This document shows, one piece after another, positions 19,268-30,139 of a DNA stretch of 64,000 bases. How positions within the stretch are numbered: the stretch's first letter is position 1; the number at the start of each line of letters is the position of its first letter. The notes under the pieces were generated by a model. The model made no database searches, was not told the origin of the DNA, and saw only the letters and a list, made by a program, of their open reading frames with translations. The translations under genes were made by a program, and so were the position numbers. The DNA is taken from the NCBI RefSeq assembly GCF_032362555.1, contig NC_083520.1:992001-1056000 (forward strand), given 5' to 3'. The stretch is from Amyelois transitella (Eukaryota; Arthropoda; Insecta; Lepidoptera; Pyralidae).

Positions 19268-22200
19268 CTATGTGACGTAGAAGTAGAGGCCTAAACAGAG
19301 CATAGCACCCAGCAGCAGGAACACCATGACGAGCACGAGCCGGTCCTGGAGGGACCTCACTATCATGGAGCTCATGAGGCGGGAAGACCGGTTCAGTTGC
19401 TCGTCTGTTTCACGTAGCTAAAAAAAAGTAAAAAAAAAAAAATTTTTACCGCCTTAAAAAATATAGTGGCTCTCAGTTTAATCTTTATGCTAGTCCGCGA
19501 TTATGTCGCGTTTCGCTGAACCGATTTTGATGCGGTTTACAGTAAAGTGTTTGTTCACCTATACTACTTGCCTTGTGGTTCCAGACAGAATGGACCACTC
19601 CATCTCTTTCCCATGATATCTATATTTGTAAATTGGCGTCCGGTGAACATGCTGCAGTGTAGTGTTCCGCCGCTTCTTTTACACATGCGCTTTGGAAGCG
19701 GTAGTAGTTATAATTAGATTTAAGCGATGTGACGTCAATAAATCACTTATATCCAATTTTGAAAATAAATCTATTCTATTCTATAAATACAGTCATGTGG
19801 AGAGGATGAATAAAAGCAGGTTTGTCTAAAAAGATATACAAGGAGAGTGTGGAGGGAAAGGTCGGAGTGGGAAGACCTAGACGAACGTGTCTTGATCAAA
19901 TTAAGGACGTCCTGGTAAAGGGTCAGGTCAAAAGTGCCCGAAACCGCCGAGCTTGCATAAATAGAGTTTTGAATGTGGATGAAGCGAAGGAAGTGTGCAG
20001 AGATCGTGGCAAGTGGAAAGAGGTAGTCTCTGCCTACCCTTCCGGGAAAGAGGCGTGATTTTATGTATGTATGTATGAAAATGAAAAATATTTTATTTGG
20101 AAACAAAAACAAGTACAATTTAAGTAACATAGGATAACGATGACATCTGCAGAAGTTATGAAACTGTGTCGCAGATCTCAACGCCCACCTCCAGAAAACA
20201 TTTATATAATGTGTTTCCTTAATCTTAGCACCTAATCCATTTATTACAACAAAAGAGAAGGAAAAAATAAAGATTTGATATTTAATATATGTATTGGGTG
20301 CAAATGTGTTTTGTGAGTGTGTTGTGTGGTATGTAAATACTGACCCGTCCTCTCGACCTCTGTATAGTCTCCCTCTGTATATTAAGATCTTGCAGCACCG
20401 CAGCTCCAATCTGCTCCGTCTCCAATATAACTCGGTAGCCTTCGGTTAAGTTCTTGCCAGTCCTCTCGAGGCGTTCCGTGTTGTCCAGGAGTTTGGTGCG
20501 CTGGTCGCTGCCCCCCCAGTCGTCGTACACCTCGTCAGTTTCTATGTTATCTGTTGAGACAGGTAAAAATATATATTATACCTAACGTGACCATTTTTTT
20601 TTTGTCGTCAGAGCGGGACGCTTACGGAATTTTGTATATAAATAAAAAAATATATTATATACTTAATATATAAGTCAATTATAAATAATTATCTATACAT
20701 ATAATAAAACAGTATAAATATTTTGTATAAACAGTATAAACATTTAGTATTTTTGACTGACTGTTCTCGTCAGCGAGATTTGAGTGCAATGTTGATATAA
20801 AATAAGTATAAAAATTTGGTTTGCTTGCAAAAGCGGGACATTTTTGCTCTCGTTGGGGACAGCGGGACAGACAGCTTGAAAGCGGGACAATCCCGCCGAA
20901 AGCGGGACGTATGGTCACTTTAATTATACCCCCTGTATATATGCCGGACAGCTCCATGTGGTCCTTCAGTCTTTTCATGACTTAGTCTACCCCACACGAT
21001 GCGCGTAGCGAGTGTCTGAACATTCTGCTACTATGTGCACTATTTTGATAATTTTTACTTTTAAACTGGCTATTAAATTGTTGGTTTTATATTTTATAAA
21101 ACTAAGTATTTATGTTCATAAGTATGAAATGCTTGATTCTCAATTCCATTGTAAAGCCATACAGTTAAAGGTGGCTGTGTCTACCCCGCAAGGGATATAG
21201 GCATGACTAAATGTACAATACATATATGTGTAATATGAAATGCGATATACCAAACACCCTGTATACTTGATCAAAACCCTAAGACAAAGAAAATTTATAA
21301 CATGCGCTTTTTGACAGAGGAGTTTTAAGAAAATAGTTACATGAAGAAGAGTTGTTGACGACAGAGCGATATTCTTCTCTGACCCTTTGCAGTTCAGCTC
21401 TGTAGGCGGCCAGCCGGGAGCTCGCGCCGGCGCCCCGCGACTCCAATTCCAATTGTTCCAGCTAGAGTAATATAAAAAAAATGATTATAATTTATTTCAA
21501 ATTATTTAAACTTATAACTATTTATAATAAAATGTTGCATCCTTGAGTTAGTAGCTCCTTACACAAGGTAGCATTACCCCTGATTGATTTTAGCAATCTG
21601 CCAGGGAAAGGCGAGTAAGTACGAGTAGCAGCTATATTTTTCTTCACTGTAGACACAGCACACTGACCAGCATAAAACCTAAGCTAATGGAAGCTGTCGC
21701 AACGGAACAATTACTACTTTTCATAATTTATAAAGTTTCAAAACTTAAATAAACTTACCAGGTCATTTGCTTCCTCGAAATTAGCCTGGATCTCTCTGGA
21801 CAGCTGATCACGATTCTCTATTTGGAAAAAGAAAAGAATATTCAAACAAAAGTAATAAATATATGTAACATCTTAGTCTTCACTGTCACTTACCATCAGG
21901 TGAGATGGAAGACAAATGCCTAATCTAAAATCTATTTTCTTTATTTAAGTCTTGATCCTTCTTAACCAGTCATTAATCAATCTATTTGAAACTTATAATA
22001 TGAAATCAATATAAGTCTTGGTAAAATATGTATTGTGAATTCTACATAAAAACAAACACATAATTTGCAGTCTCAGTCAGTCACACGTCAAATTACCTTG
22101 CATAGAACTCTATACCATAGGGGCTTTGCGATGAGTTTGGGTGACTTGATACACTGTTTGAAAAAAATATTTTTGTTCATAAACTCAAAAGGTACTGGAT

Positions 22201-22569
22201 AATAGTGATGTTATAGGGTAAAGAGATAGATTCAGGATTAACATAACTGACTAACTTTTCTTGAAATTGCCACGAGAGCGAAGCCTTGCATATATTTATG
22301 TCTAGCTTACAGCCATTTCTACATCGTACCTTGTAACGTAGTTTTTTTTAGTTTTGGCAACTCAGGCAACTTGCATGTCCACGAATTTCATACCACAGAT
22401 TTAAGGGCATTTACGGGTAACCACTTACCATCAAATTCAAAATGTTTGATGCTTTAACGATCGAGAAAATATTACCTTCGTGACCTGCCTTCAAGCGGCC
22501 AATTTTAGCAGTGATATCTGCCGTGAGCACAGAATATTGCTGTTCATAAGATTGCACTAATGTAGCCAT
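19268..22569 (-). CDS. VTI1A: Vesicle transport SNARE Vti1a
   Basis: Qb-SNARE of the Golgi/TGN/endosome, pairing with syntaxins for retrograde fusion. Five minus-strand coding exons: 22476-22569, 21759-21817, 21341-21461, 20345-20550, 19268-19417. All introns are GT-AG and phases join to 209 aa (human 217). The N-terminal three-helix region runs to about residue 95. The SNARE helix is about residues 118-180 (LLDNTERLERTGKNL, LETEQIGAAVL, LRETDEQLNRSSR). A C-terminal membrane anchor follows (LVLVMVFLLLGAMLC) with a short luminal tail. Identity as Vti1a rather than Vti1b rests on the NTERLER and ETEQIG stretches. The second intron from the 3' side holds SINE scraps and the last intron an RTE LINE piece. 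It is divergent from the FERM-PDZ gene and convergent with USO1. Confidence 0.93.
19626..19788 (+). mobile_element. (CTATT)n-tailed LINE-like 3' end
   Basis: It runs from GTAAATTGGCGTCCGGTGAA through TGTTCCGCCGCTTC to a TCTATTCTATTCTAT tail. Related copies lie at 13192, 37160, 38136 and 48178, and around 11190-11225. Only the 3' non-coding end is present. Confidence 0.65.
19804..20078 (+). mobile_element. RTE-type LINE 3' end with intact C-terminal codons
   Basis: It encodes an uninterrupted 78-residue C-terminus (KVGVGRPRRTCLDQIKD, DRGKWKEVVSAYPSGKEA, stop) followed at once by GGCGTGATTTTATGTATG repeats. It is 5' truncated and inserted antisense to VTI1A in its last intron. Clade assignment as RTE-like rests on the C-terminal motifs in this and the longer copy at 61873-62712. 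Confidence 0.8.
20551..21340. other. VTI1A intron between coding exons 3 and 4
   Basis: AT-rich. 20600-20920 holds repeated GAAAGCGGGAC words. 20938-20990 and 21131-21230 are weak SINE tail remnants (ACCCCGCAAGGGATATAGGC). No coding signal was seen. Confidence 0.5.
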
Positions 22570-23293
22570 TTTTTAAATATCTAATCGTGGGGCATTATTG
22601 ATTTGATAATACTTATATATAAAAATTTAGTTGAGTTAGTAAATCTGCAACACAACAACCACAAATTTTCTAGATTGTCGGTCATCTGTCAAGTGAGATC
22701 AAATATCAATTTGACAAATTTGACTTGATTGACACTGTTGATTGATGTTTACTTTTTAAACACTACAGAAACGAAGCGAATGAAGCCCAGAGTGCTAAAG
22801 TTAAGGCTCACGAATCTATACTAGTCGTCGTCTGGATGTCTTAACTTTAGCACGCAGCTGTGCCCTCATACTCACCTATTTCTAGCAAAGACCTGGAAAC
22901 CGTCAATATTTTCCTATGGTTTTAGAAACTTTGACGTCAGTAAGCGTCAAGGGTTCTGTATGAACTAAATTGAGACACTTCTTCCATTAAAACTGTTAAT
23001 AAATTCCGTGTCAAATAGGTTGTGATGAGAAGCCAACTTTGCCCAATCAACCAACACACACCAATCAACCAAATGTCAAAATAATAAAAAAGATTCATTT
23101 GTGTTTTTTTCTGATTTATCTGTTGTTCGTTGATGTTTGACGCGGAATTATATCTGTTTTTCTTTTGGTTAAATAAATGTAGAAAGAAACATTGCAGTAT
23201 ATTTCTAAAACAAGTGATGAATTTTATTTGAGTTAATCAGAGAAAAAGATAAATCTATAGTATGTAAAATGTGAACTGCTAATATCAAACAAG
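22570..23293. promoter_or_regulatory. Divergent promoter region, VTI1A / FERM-PDZ gene
   Basis: It separates the VTI1A start (22569) from the 5'UTR exon of the FERM-PDZ gene. 22680-22740 holds a cluster of TGTCA/TGACA words. A 14-bp perfect inverted repeat lies at 22792-22853. The 5'UTR exon probably ends at 23293 before a GTAAGT donor. Transcription starts were not located. Confidence 0.5.
22792..22853. repeat. 14-bp perfect inverted repeat in the divergent promoter
   Basis: GTGCTAAAGTTAAG at 22792-22805 and its exact reverse complement at 22840-22853 enclose a 34-base spacer. Confidence 0.85.
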
Positions 23294-24279
23294 GTAAGTA
23301 ATTTATTTATCAATGAATTATATTATTTCATTTTACAACGGAAGATAATTTATTAAACCATGCGTAATATCTTAAATCATAATAGCTAGCTCAAACGTTG
23401 AGACAATAGCTGTTTACTTTCTCTATTCATAGCGTGAGATCCCGATGACAAGAATGCGCATTTGAATAAACAGTGTCCGTTTGTATGCATAAATAAACTC
23501 ATGTTTAAAGATTTTGTGGAATGTTATATTGCTACTACAGTTAATACGCAGTCGTCTTATATTCTTAGAACTAGTATAAGTATTAGTCTTGTCATAATAA
23601 TTGATCATGTTAGTTGTTTAGTCAGTTCCTACAGATTACAGATACCTTTTAATTAATTGAGAATAAGAAACATAAGTTTATGTGTTTATATCATTCCTAT
23701 TAAGTCCCACAGTTCTGTTTTAATTAAATGTTTGTAATATCTTTAAAGCATGAAAAAAACCTGACAATGACTCATTCATGATATAGAGGTTGGTAAAAGT
23801 ACTTTGTAGTAGTTTGTAAGGTTTTCTAATTCATCAATTTGTAAGCAGATTTCTTCTTGGCGTGTTGACATTGCCTCTTACTAGTAATAGTCAAATTTTC
23901 CCACAATATTATTCTGGCATTTTATCAGCCTTATCAGTGAATGTCAGAAGGTTACAAAATACCTTTAAAAAGGTATTTTTCTTTTCTATAATTTAAATCA
24001 TTTCATATCATTAAATCATTACATATTGTTAAAAAGGATCAAGCAAATTACTCACATTTTACCCATGGATATTGTAAAATGTGACTAAGGGAATGGAGGT
24101 GAGAATAAAGAGTGCTAAGAATCTTAGGTCTCTACAAAGTTATTTTAAAAACAATATATCTTTCAGAAAATATTAACTCAAGTGGTATGGTAATTAGAAA
24201 AGTAATTGGTTACAACTAGTTACAAATAGTAGTACTTAAATAAACAATTAAATATATGGTTTCAATTATTTTGTTCCAG
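23294..24279 (+). other. 5'UTR intron of the FERM-PDZ gene
   Basis: Donor AAG|GTAAGT at 23294; acceptor TTGTTCCAG ending at 24279, five bases before the ATG. The interior is AT-rich unique sequence. A weak SINE-like trace occurs near 24058-24100 (TTTTACCCATGGATATTGTA). Confidence 0.55.
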
Positions 24280-24283
24280 AAAT

Positions 24284-27200
24284 ATGCATCACGCCTGTGA
24301 TGAGGATTCCGGACGCAGCTCCTGTTCAGCTGCATCGCTTGCTCTCAGTCCCATCCTAGATTATCATGAGAAATCTGATGAAAACCAGGTCAAAAGACGC
24401 CACAAAGTGGCATGTACCAACACAGACTTGAAAGTTAGCACTAGACCTAGAAGCTGCATCTCTTTACTCAAATCTCCTGATGAGAGAGACCCGTTCCCGA
24501 GTTGCAGACTGCAGAACAAACGAAGAAATGTCTTGTTCAATGTTTTTGACACACCCCGAATGGGAGGATTGAGTAATGCTCATTCCACTCTGAACATAGC
24601 TTGCAGCACACAAATTGAAGAACCGATAAAGACTAATGCTGTGTCCATGGTGGCTATAACAGAAGAGAAGTTAAGATTAAAAACGGGCCAGTTAACATCA
24701 AATTTCAGGAGAGGTAAGCCGGTTCAGAGAGCGGCGTCTAGGCTGTACAAAGCTGAAGGTTTAAGAGGAAAAGAAGGCTGTATAGGCCCAGAGTTTATAG
24801 TTAGAGCTTCACAACCCGCAAAGCATATGGACCTTTCTCTATCAGCATCTGACAAGAGAGTCATAACAGTAGTTTTACTCAATGGGCAAAGAGTCGAGGT
24901 TCTTTGTGATCCAAATTCTATAACGGCTGGACAGTTGTTCGAAGCATTAGTCCACAATGAGAAGTATGAACATAACTTCATGTTAGGAATAGCTGTCTTG
25001 ATCGGCGGTGACTTTGTCTTCTTACCAGATGATTATAAAATTAAAAAGGTTACTCCAGAAAACTGGCACAAAAGTCATTGTAAGAAAAATAAATCAGATC
25101 AAGAGGGTATAACATTTACTGTTTTCCTGAGAATTAAATTTTTCTTGCCCAAAAATATTGCTAATAATATTCAGACTGGTGAGTGGATAAACAGAGTGTA
25201 CTTGCAATTGAGGAGGGCGACTGTCGAAGGGCAGATGACGTCAACAATTCAGAATCTCATTTTGTTGGCTGGCTACGCATTACATGTAGAATTTGGTGAG
25301 TTTTCATATAGAGAGCACGGCACAGCCGATTATTTCTTACTAGAACATTATTTACCAGAATCTGTGATCACAAACAACATGTCAGACATTAAGTTGCGTA
25401 TGAAGAGAGCCCATGAATCAAGGCGTGGTTTGGATCGGAATAAAGCAATAATTAATTATATAACCCTAGCTCAAACTTTTAGAGATTATGGAGCCCATTT
25501 TTACTCGGCTATTTGGGCCACTAGAGATGGATTTTGCAGAGACGTGTGGCTGTCTATTGGTCCGCGTGGCATAACTCTATACTCCAGAAGCACTCATGTT
25601 TCTGATGAGTCAATGAATAACACGAACAGAATAGTACTTCAAAGTCTTCCATGGCATCATATCCACACATTCTGCTTCAATAAAAAGAGCTTATACATTA
25701 TACCCAATGCCTATTCAGGACTATCGAAAATAGGAATCAAATATAAGTTAAAAATGTCAGACAATAAGAGCTATTTTACATTTTGGCTCGCGTCGCTCCA
25801 TCACCGATTGTATTTAAAATTGTATGCAAAAGAGGACTTTATCACTTACTTATCGGGCGAAATGAGTTGCCCGTACAAAGGTGATAGTCCACAGCAAACA
25901 GATTGTAGTAACTACCAAGACAGTTACAATTTAGCTGTTAGAAACCCAGTGAGAGTTAGAAGACCAGTGAGAAGAAGATTCAAGATGGACATTTTTGGTG
26001 ATAGAAAATTGCAAGATAAAGAAAACGAGAAACCGAATACAGAAGAATTGTTAAGAGAAATACTAGCGCCTCAGCCACATGAAGATAGTATTTTAAACTC
26101 GCCAAATCAAAATGCGCAAGGAAATTCTTCTAATGATGGCCTTTCATCTTCAGAAAGTTGTAGTCTTCCAAGAAGGCGTGGGGTCAAAATGGGGACAAGA
26201 GTTTTTAATGGAATGAAGTCTCCATCAGATAGTAAATATAGTAGATCTGCCGTGAGTAAAACATCTAGCTATTGTACGAGATCTGAATGCGACTTGGCCA
26301 CCACGCAAAGCGACTCCGACGATTTGGGCTCGGAGCAAAGACAGTGCGATGTGAACAGCATGAAGTTGTTACCTGAGAGACATTACAACCAAGACATCTC
26401 TAGTGCCCCCACCGCTTATGTTTTAGAATCTCCTAAAGTTTACAACGACGCCTTCAATTATAATGGTGTTAATGAATCATGTTTGAGCTCATCTATTTTT
26501 GAAAAGTTAGATAATATGGGCTGTGTACAAGGAGAAAGAATTTTTGTTACTGCCGTGTTAGAGAGGGATCCTATGAACGCCTTAGGTTTACAAGTTGCGG
26601 AGGGATCGGATGGTAATGTGTACATTAAATCTATAACTGCTGGAAGCCCGGCTGATTTGTGTAAAAAACTATTGCCTGGAGATCAAATTATATCTGTTAA
26701 TGGCAAGACTTTATTAAATGTTAAATATGAGAAAGCTTTACGTATGTTACAATCAGCACCGCAGACTGTAGAACTAATAGTTTTGCAGAACGCGACGAAA
26801 AGCAGCAGTTTTGACAGTCATTATGAAGGAGACACATTTGGCGAATCAGATTCTAAAATTAAAAAGATAAGTCAAAGTGTAGCGAGTGCCTTAGATGGAG
26901 ATATAACAGATGACGAGCTTCTAAACGAAGAAGCTTTGAAGACAGTTTATGCTCTCATAAAATTGACAAAAGAGAAAGTTATAAAGAGAATGAAGGACAC
27001 TAGTAGACAGAGCACACCAAATAGTAATTTACAAAAATGTTTATCAGAGAACAAAGTTTATGAGTCAGATACGGGGGAATCGTCAAAAGATACAACGCCT
27101 CAGAAGCGGCAATCTCAGAAGTTCAATACGTGGAGGGGACAGTTCCCTGATGCAAGACCGAAACGCCGTCCACTGAGTTTGAGCATACCGTCAGATATCG

Positions 27201-27490
27201 AAATTCCAGACAATTATTTGAATGGAGAATTGTTACTGCAAAAATCTTCTTTAAAATCCATTCAGTCATCTTTAAACAGCTTAGATAAGTCTGTGAAGAG
27301 CGGTTCCTGCAAGTCTGTCGCTTTGCCTAGGAATTTTGGCTTGGGTAGACGATGGCTAGGCCCAGTGAGGTACCCGGTAACTCCATGTAAGAATAATGTG
27401 GAGGATAGTGCAATCCCTGATGAGAACATAGTAAGAAGACGTTTTGTTTACGGTGCTGGAGATTCAGACGAAGACCAGATATTTATATAG
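24284..27490 (+). CDS. FERM and PDZ domain protein (PTPN13/FRMPD2-like), no phosphatase
   Basis: A 1,068-aa protein in one coding exon behind a 5'UTR intron. Residues 1-190 are Ser/Lys/Arg-rich and probably disordered. A FERM domain spans about 192-520: the N-lobe starts RVITVVLLNGQRVEV, then FTVFLRIKFFLPKN and VYLQLRRATVEG, closest by eye to PTPN13 and FRMPD2. Residues 520-750 are a Ser-rich linker. A PDZ domain spans about 751-835, with carboxylate-binding loop NALGLQV, then LLPGDQIISVNG. The 230-residue tail has an acidic DDELLNEE helix and basic Ser-rich parts and lacks any tyrosine phosphatase signature; no KIND domain is evident. Such proteins act as cortical membrane-cytoskeleton scaffolds. 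The exact orthologue is unresolved, so no symbol is given. Confidence 0.88.
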   Translation: MHHACDEDSGRSSCSAASLALSPILDYHEKSDENQVKRRHKVACTNTDLKVSTRPRSCISLLKSPDERDPFPSCRLQNKRRNVLFNVFDTPRMGGLSNAHSTLNIACSTQIEEPIKTNAVSMVAITEEKLRLKTGQLTSNFRRGKPVQRAASRLYKAEGLRGKEGCIGPEFIVRASQPAKHMDLSLSASDKRVITVVLLNGQRVEVLCDPNSITAGQLFEALVHNEKYEHNFMLGIAVLIGGDFVFLPDDYKIKKVTPENWHKSHCKKNKSDQEGITFTVFLRIKFFLPKNIANNIQTGEWINRVYLQLRRATVEGQMTSTIQNLILLAGYALHVEFGEFSYREHGTADYFLLEHYLPESVITNNMSDIKLRMKRAHESRRGLDRNKAIINYITLAQTFRDYGAHFYSAIWATRDGFCRDVWLSIGPRGITLYSRSTHVSDESMNNTNRIVLQSLPWHHIHTFCFNKKSLYIIPNAYSGLSKIGIKYKLKMSDNKSYFTFWLASLHHRLYLKLYAKEDFITYLSGEMSCPYKGDSPQQTDCSNYQDSYNLAVRNPVRVRRPVRRRFKMDIFGDRKLQDKENEKPNTEELLREILAPQPHEDSILNSPNQNAQGNSSNDGLSSSESCSLPRRRGVKMGTRVFNGMKSPSDSKYSRSAVSKTSSYCTRSECDLATTQSDSDDLGSEQRQCDVNSMKLLPERHYNQDISSAPTAYVLESPKVYNDAFNYNGVNESCLSSSIFEKLDNMGCVQGERIFVTAVLERDPMNALGLQVAEGSDGNVYIKSITAGSPADLCKKLLPGDQIISVNGKTLLNVKYEKALRMLQSAPQTVELIVLQNATKSSSFDSHYEGDTFGESDSKIKKISQSVASALDGDITDDELLNEEALKTVYALIKLTKEKVIKRMKDTSRQSTPNSNLQKCLSENKVYESDTGESSKDTTPQKRQSQKFNTWRGQFPDARPKRRPLSLSIPSDIEIPDNYLNGELLLQKSSLKSIQSSLNSLDKSVKSGSCKSVALPRNFGLGRRWLGPVRYPVTPCKNNVEDSAIPDENIVRRRFVYGAGDSDEDQIFI

Positions 27491-27592
27491 CTTGTATGTT
27501 TATGACAGTGCCTTAAATATATAATGTATTGTTGTAAGGTTACAAATGACTATTTTTAGTAAATATTTTTAAAGTTGTATAACAGTATGGAT

Positions 27593-27715
27593 TTTATTTC
27601 AAATCCTCTATTCCATCATGAAGTCGAACTGCTGAACGTGGCCTTTCAGTCTTTACGAGACTGTTGTCTACGTCTACCCCGCAAGGGATATAGACGTGAC
27701 TATATGTATGTATGT
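27593..27715 (+). mobile_element. RTE-tailed SINE, 5' truncated
   Basis: Tail half, ending ACCCCGCAAGGGATATAGAC then GTGACTATATGTATGTATG. Confidence 0.8.
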
Positions 27716-27754
27716 AAATTCACCAAGCTCGAATTATTGAATGCAAAACGTTAC

Positions 27755-29025
27755 ACATAGTCATGAACGTCTATACCCCTTACGGGGTAAACAGAGCCAA
27801 CAGTCGTGAAAAGACTGAAAGGCCACGTTCAGTCGTATAGATTGTGGCGACATCTCGCCACAAGTCACAACAACAAATCAAGCGACGCGACGTATCAGTC
27901 AAAAACAGCAAGAAGTCTAAATCGCGCAAGCAAAGATTTTACGGAATTAAGCATATATATTATATAACCTCCCGACACAGTGAAACCATCTCCAAACGAC
28001 TCCAGCTAGCTGCTAACGCACTTGGGGAGTGGTTTAGGAAATGGAGGATCGAAGTGAACCCCGAAAAGAGTACGGCAGTATTCTTCTCCCAAGACCCCCG
28101 CGGTGCCACCAGGCCTTCAGCCTACAGCACCCGATCCCCCCTGACGCCGATATCTTTGTTTGGAAAGTCCATTCAGTGGGCCAGACAAGCCAAGTATCTG
28201 GGTGTCACCCTCGACAGTGGGATGACTTTCAGACCTCACATCCAGAAAGTCAGAAACCGAGCTGCCTTCTTCCTCGGCAGACTCACGCCCATGATAGGCA
28301 ACGCAAAGATGTCGCTTAGAAATAAGTTGACTCTTTACTACGCTAGCGTCGTATTCGCACACGCAGCCCCCTCCCACATCGAAAAACTCCAACGTATCCA
28401 AAACAGGTTCGCGCGGAGAGCCACAGGTTCGCCCCTGGGTCTTCGAACACGCGACCTGCACAGGGACTTGGAGCTCCCCACAATAGCAGACTTTCTCAAA
28501 GGCGTGTCGGAGCGCTATTTTGAAAAAGCTGCCACCCACCCCAACCCTCTGGTGGTCCAGGCCGCAGACTACACACCAAGACCAGACGCCCCATTGCGCC
28601 GCCGACGCCCGAGGAATGTCCTCCACGATCCGGACGACCCCATCACGGTTGCCAAGATGGCAAGGTTATCGATACCGTCCCCATCGCGCCCACCGGAACA
28701 GGGCGCGAAGAAGTAGGAACAGTATCTCTTTTACCAGGTACCGCAATGTACCAGGGCGCTTCACGCCGACACGTTAGGCCCCTAAGGCAGGCTAGTCAAG
28801 ATTAGAACCCATAAGGTTGAGCGTCGCATCCGCAAGACACAACAACAACTTTGGTGGCGGACGAGCCGAATTATCACTCCCGCTTCAGAACTGAGATTCA
28901 AATAGTGACAGGTTGCTATTTCATCGCCTAATAGAGGAATCCCAAGTTTATAAACCTACCTGTTAATCTCCTAGGAAAGATATGGCACCTATTATTAGGT
29001 GCCGGAAACCACACGGAACCCTGCA
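27755..29025 (-). mobile_element. RTE-tailed SINE split by a Jockey-type insertion
   Basis: The tail part is 27755-27837 and the head part about 28880-29025 (ACTGAGATTCAAATAGTGAC through GGTGCCGGAAACCACACGG). About 20 SINE bases are missing at the break, and the LINE lies between. Confidence 0.7.
27838..28852 (+). mobile_element. Jockey-clade LINE relic, internally deleted
   Basis: It starts TATAGATTGTGGCGACATCT, a 5' region also found at 11504, and within about 120 bp enters the C-terminal part of a reverse-transcriptase ORF. This is open for 290 codons to a stop at 28714-28716. Recognisable parts: EWFRKWRIEVNPEKS (after the catalytic palm), KYLGVTLDSGMTFRPHI, and LYYASVV...IEKLQRIQNRFARRATG. 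The endonuclease and catalytic RT motifs are absent, so it is non-autonomous. It ends near an ACAACAACAAC tail. Confidence 0.85.
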
Positions 29026-29689
29026 GTTGCAATAGATAGAAATGAATTTTCCCTTAGTCGCCTCTTATAACTTCTACGGTGGTCCTAGTCAAAAGTGCCG
29101 AGAGAGACCACGTGGCGTTACGTAATCGGGTCGGATACATTGACTCTGAATATAGTGAAATCATTAACATTGTGTCCTTTATGTATAGGTATAATTAAGT
29201 AGATATATATGCTGTCATTTTATCAGCACAGGACATTGAACTATGATACGCCGATACGGTGCCATGGTGGGGTAGTAAGATATTTTAATCTGCTAAAATA
29301 CGCCTATTTTGTGACATAATTAGCAATATCACTCGTTATCATAGGAATTAGTGAAAGAACATAAAAGTAGGTACCTACTATATGTAGCGCTTATCACAAA
29401 AGATATGAGTTTACACAATTTTCAAATAATATCTGTCGGCCGATTTATAAATGTCTCGTTAACTGTACGACCCATATTCTCATGTTGTGTTGAGTGTACG
29501 GCGGCTTAAATTATTCGAATTATTGCGTGTAGATATCGTAGAAGACGACTAAAGCACTTCTTAGTGTAACTACTTTGATTGAACATATTTGCAAGGAACA
29601 GTAGGAACCGATCTTTTAATCCCAGTGACATACCTTACATATCGTACCACTAGTCCCAAGTAATAAGTAGGTTAAGTAAGGCTTGCCAT

Positions 29690-30020
29690 TAGGGATAGGC
29701 ATCACAACACTGGCATGCCATCGATCTGATCCTCTGTCCCATTTGCATCCTCACCACTTTAGGAGAAGCCCGGGTCCGTGCGCCTACAAACATACCATCA
29801 CGCCTGTCTCCCATTGGGGTAGGCAGAGACTATGTATTTCCACTTGCTACGATGCTTACAGACCTCTCCCGCTTCCTCCACACTTATTACTCGTTCATGC
29901 ATATTCGGCGATTCTCTCCTAACATCTGACGACCACGATATCTGGATTGGGTAAGTCAGGTTTTTACACGAGCGGCTCCCATCTGATCTCCGCAACCTTT
30001 GCAGGGGAACCTAACCCATA
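29690..30020 (-). mobile_element. LINE-like 3' fragments
   Basis: 29797-29890 matches the antisense RTE tail (ATCACGCCTGTCTCCCATTG, then GTAGGCAGAGACTATG). The rest resembles the fragment at 16270-16520 (CTGATCTCCGCAACCTTTGC). Heavily decayed. Confidence 0.5.
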
Positions 30021-30139
30021 ATTGATCATGATACATTTATTCAATCACGTTTTAGTTTTAATAAATTATTTTGCCTCACCATCTTGTAAGAAATTCTTAA
30101 GGGCAAGGGGACCTTATCAACCAAGGGTATTAATATAAT

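Noticed and set aside
19822-20058. Host gene encoding a 78-aa basic protein
   Set aside because: It is the C-terminus of an RTE LINE, repeated at 7784 and 61873.
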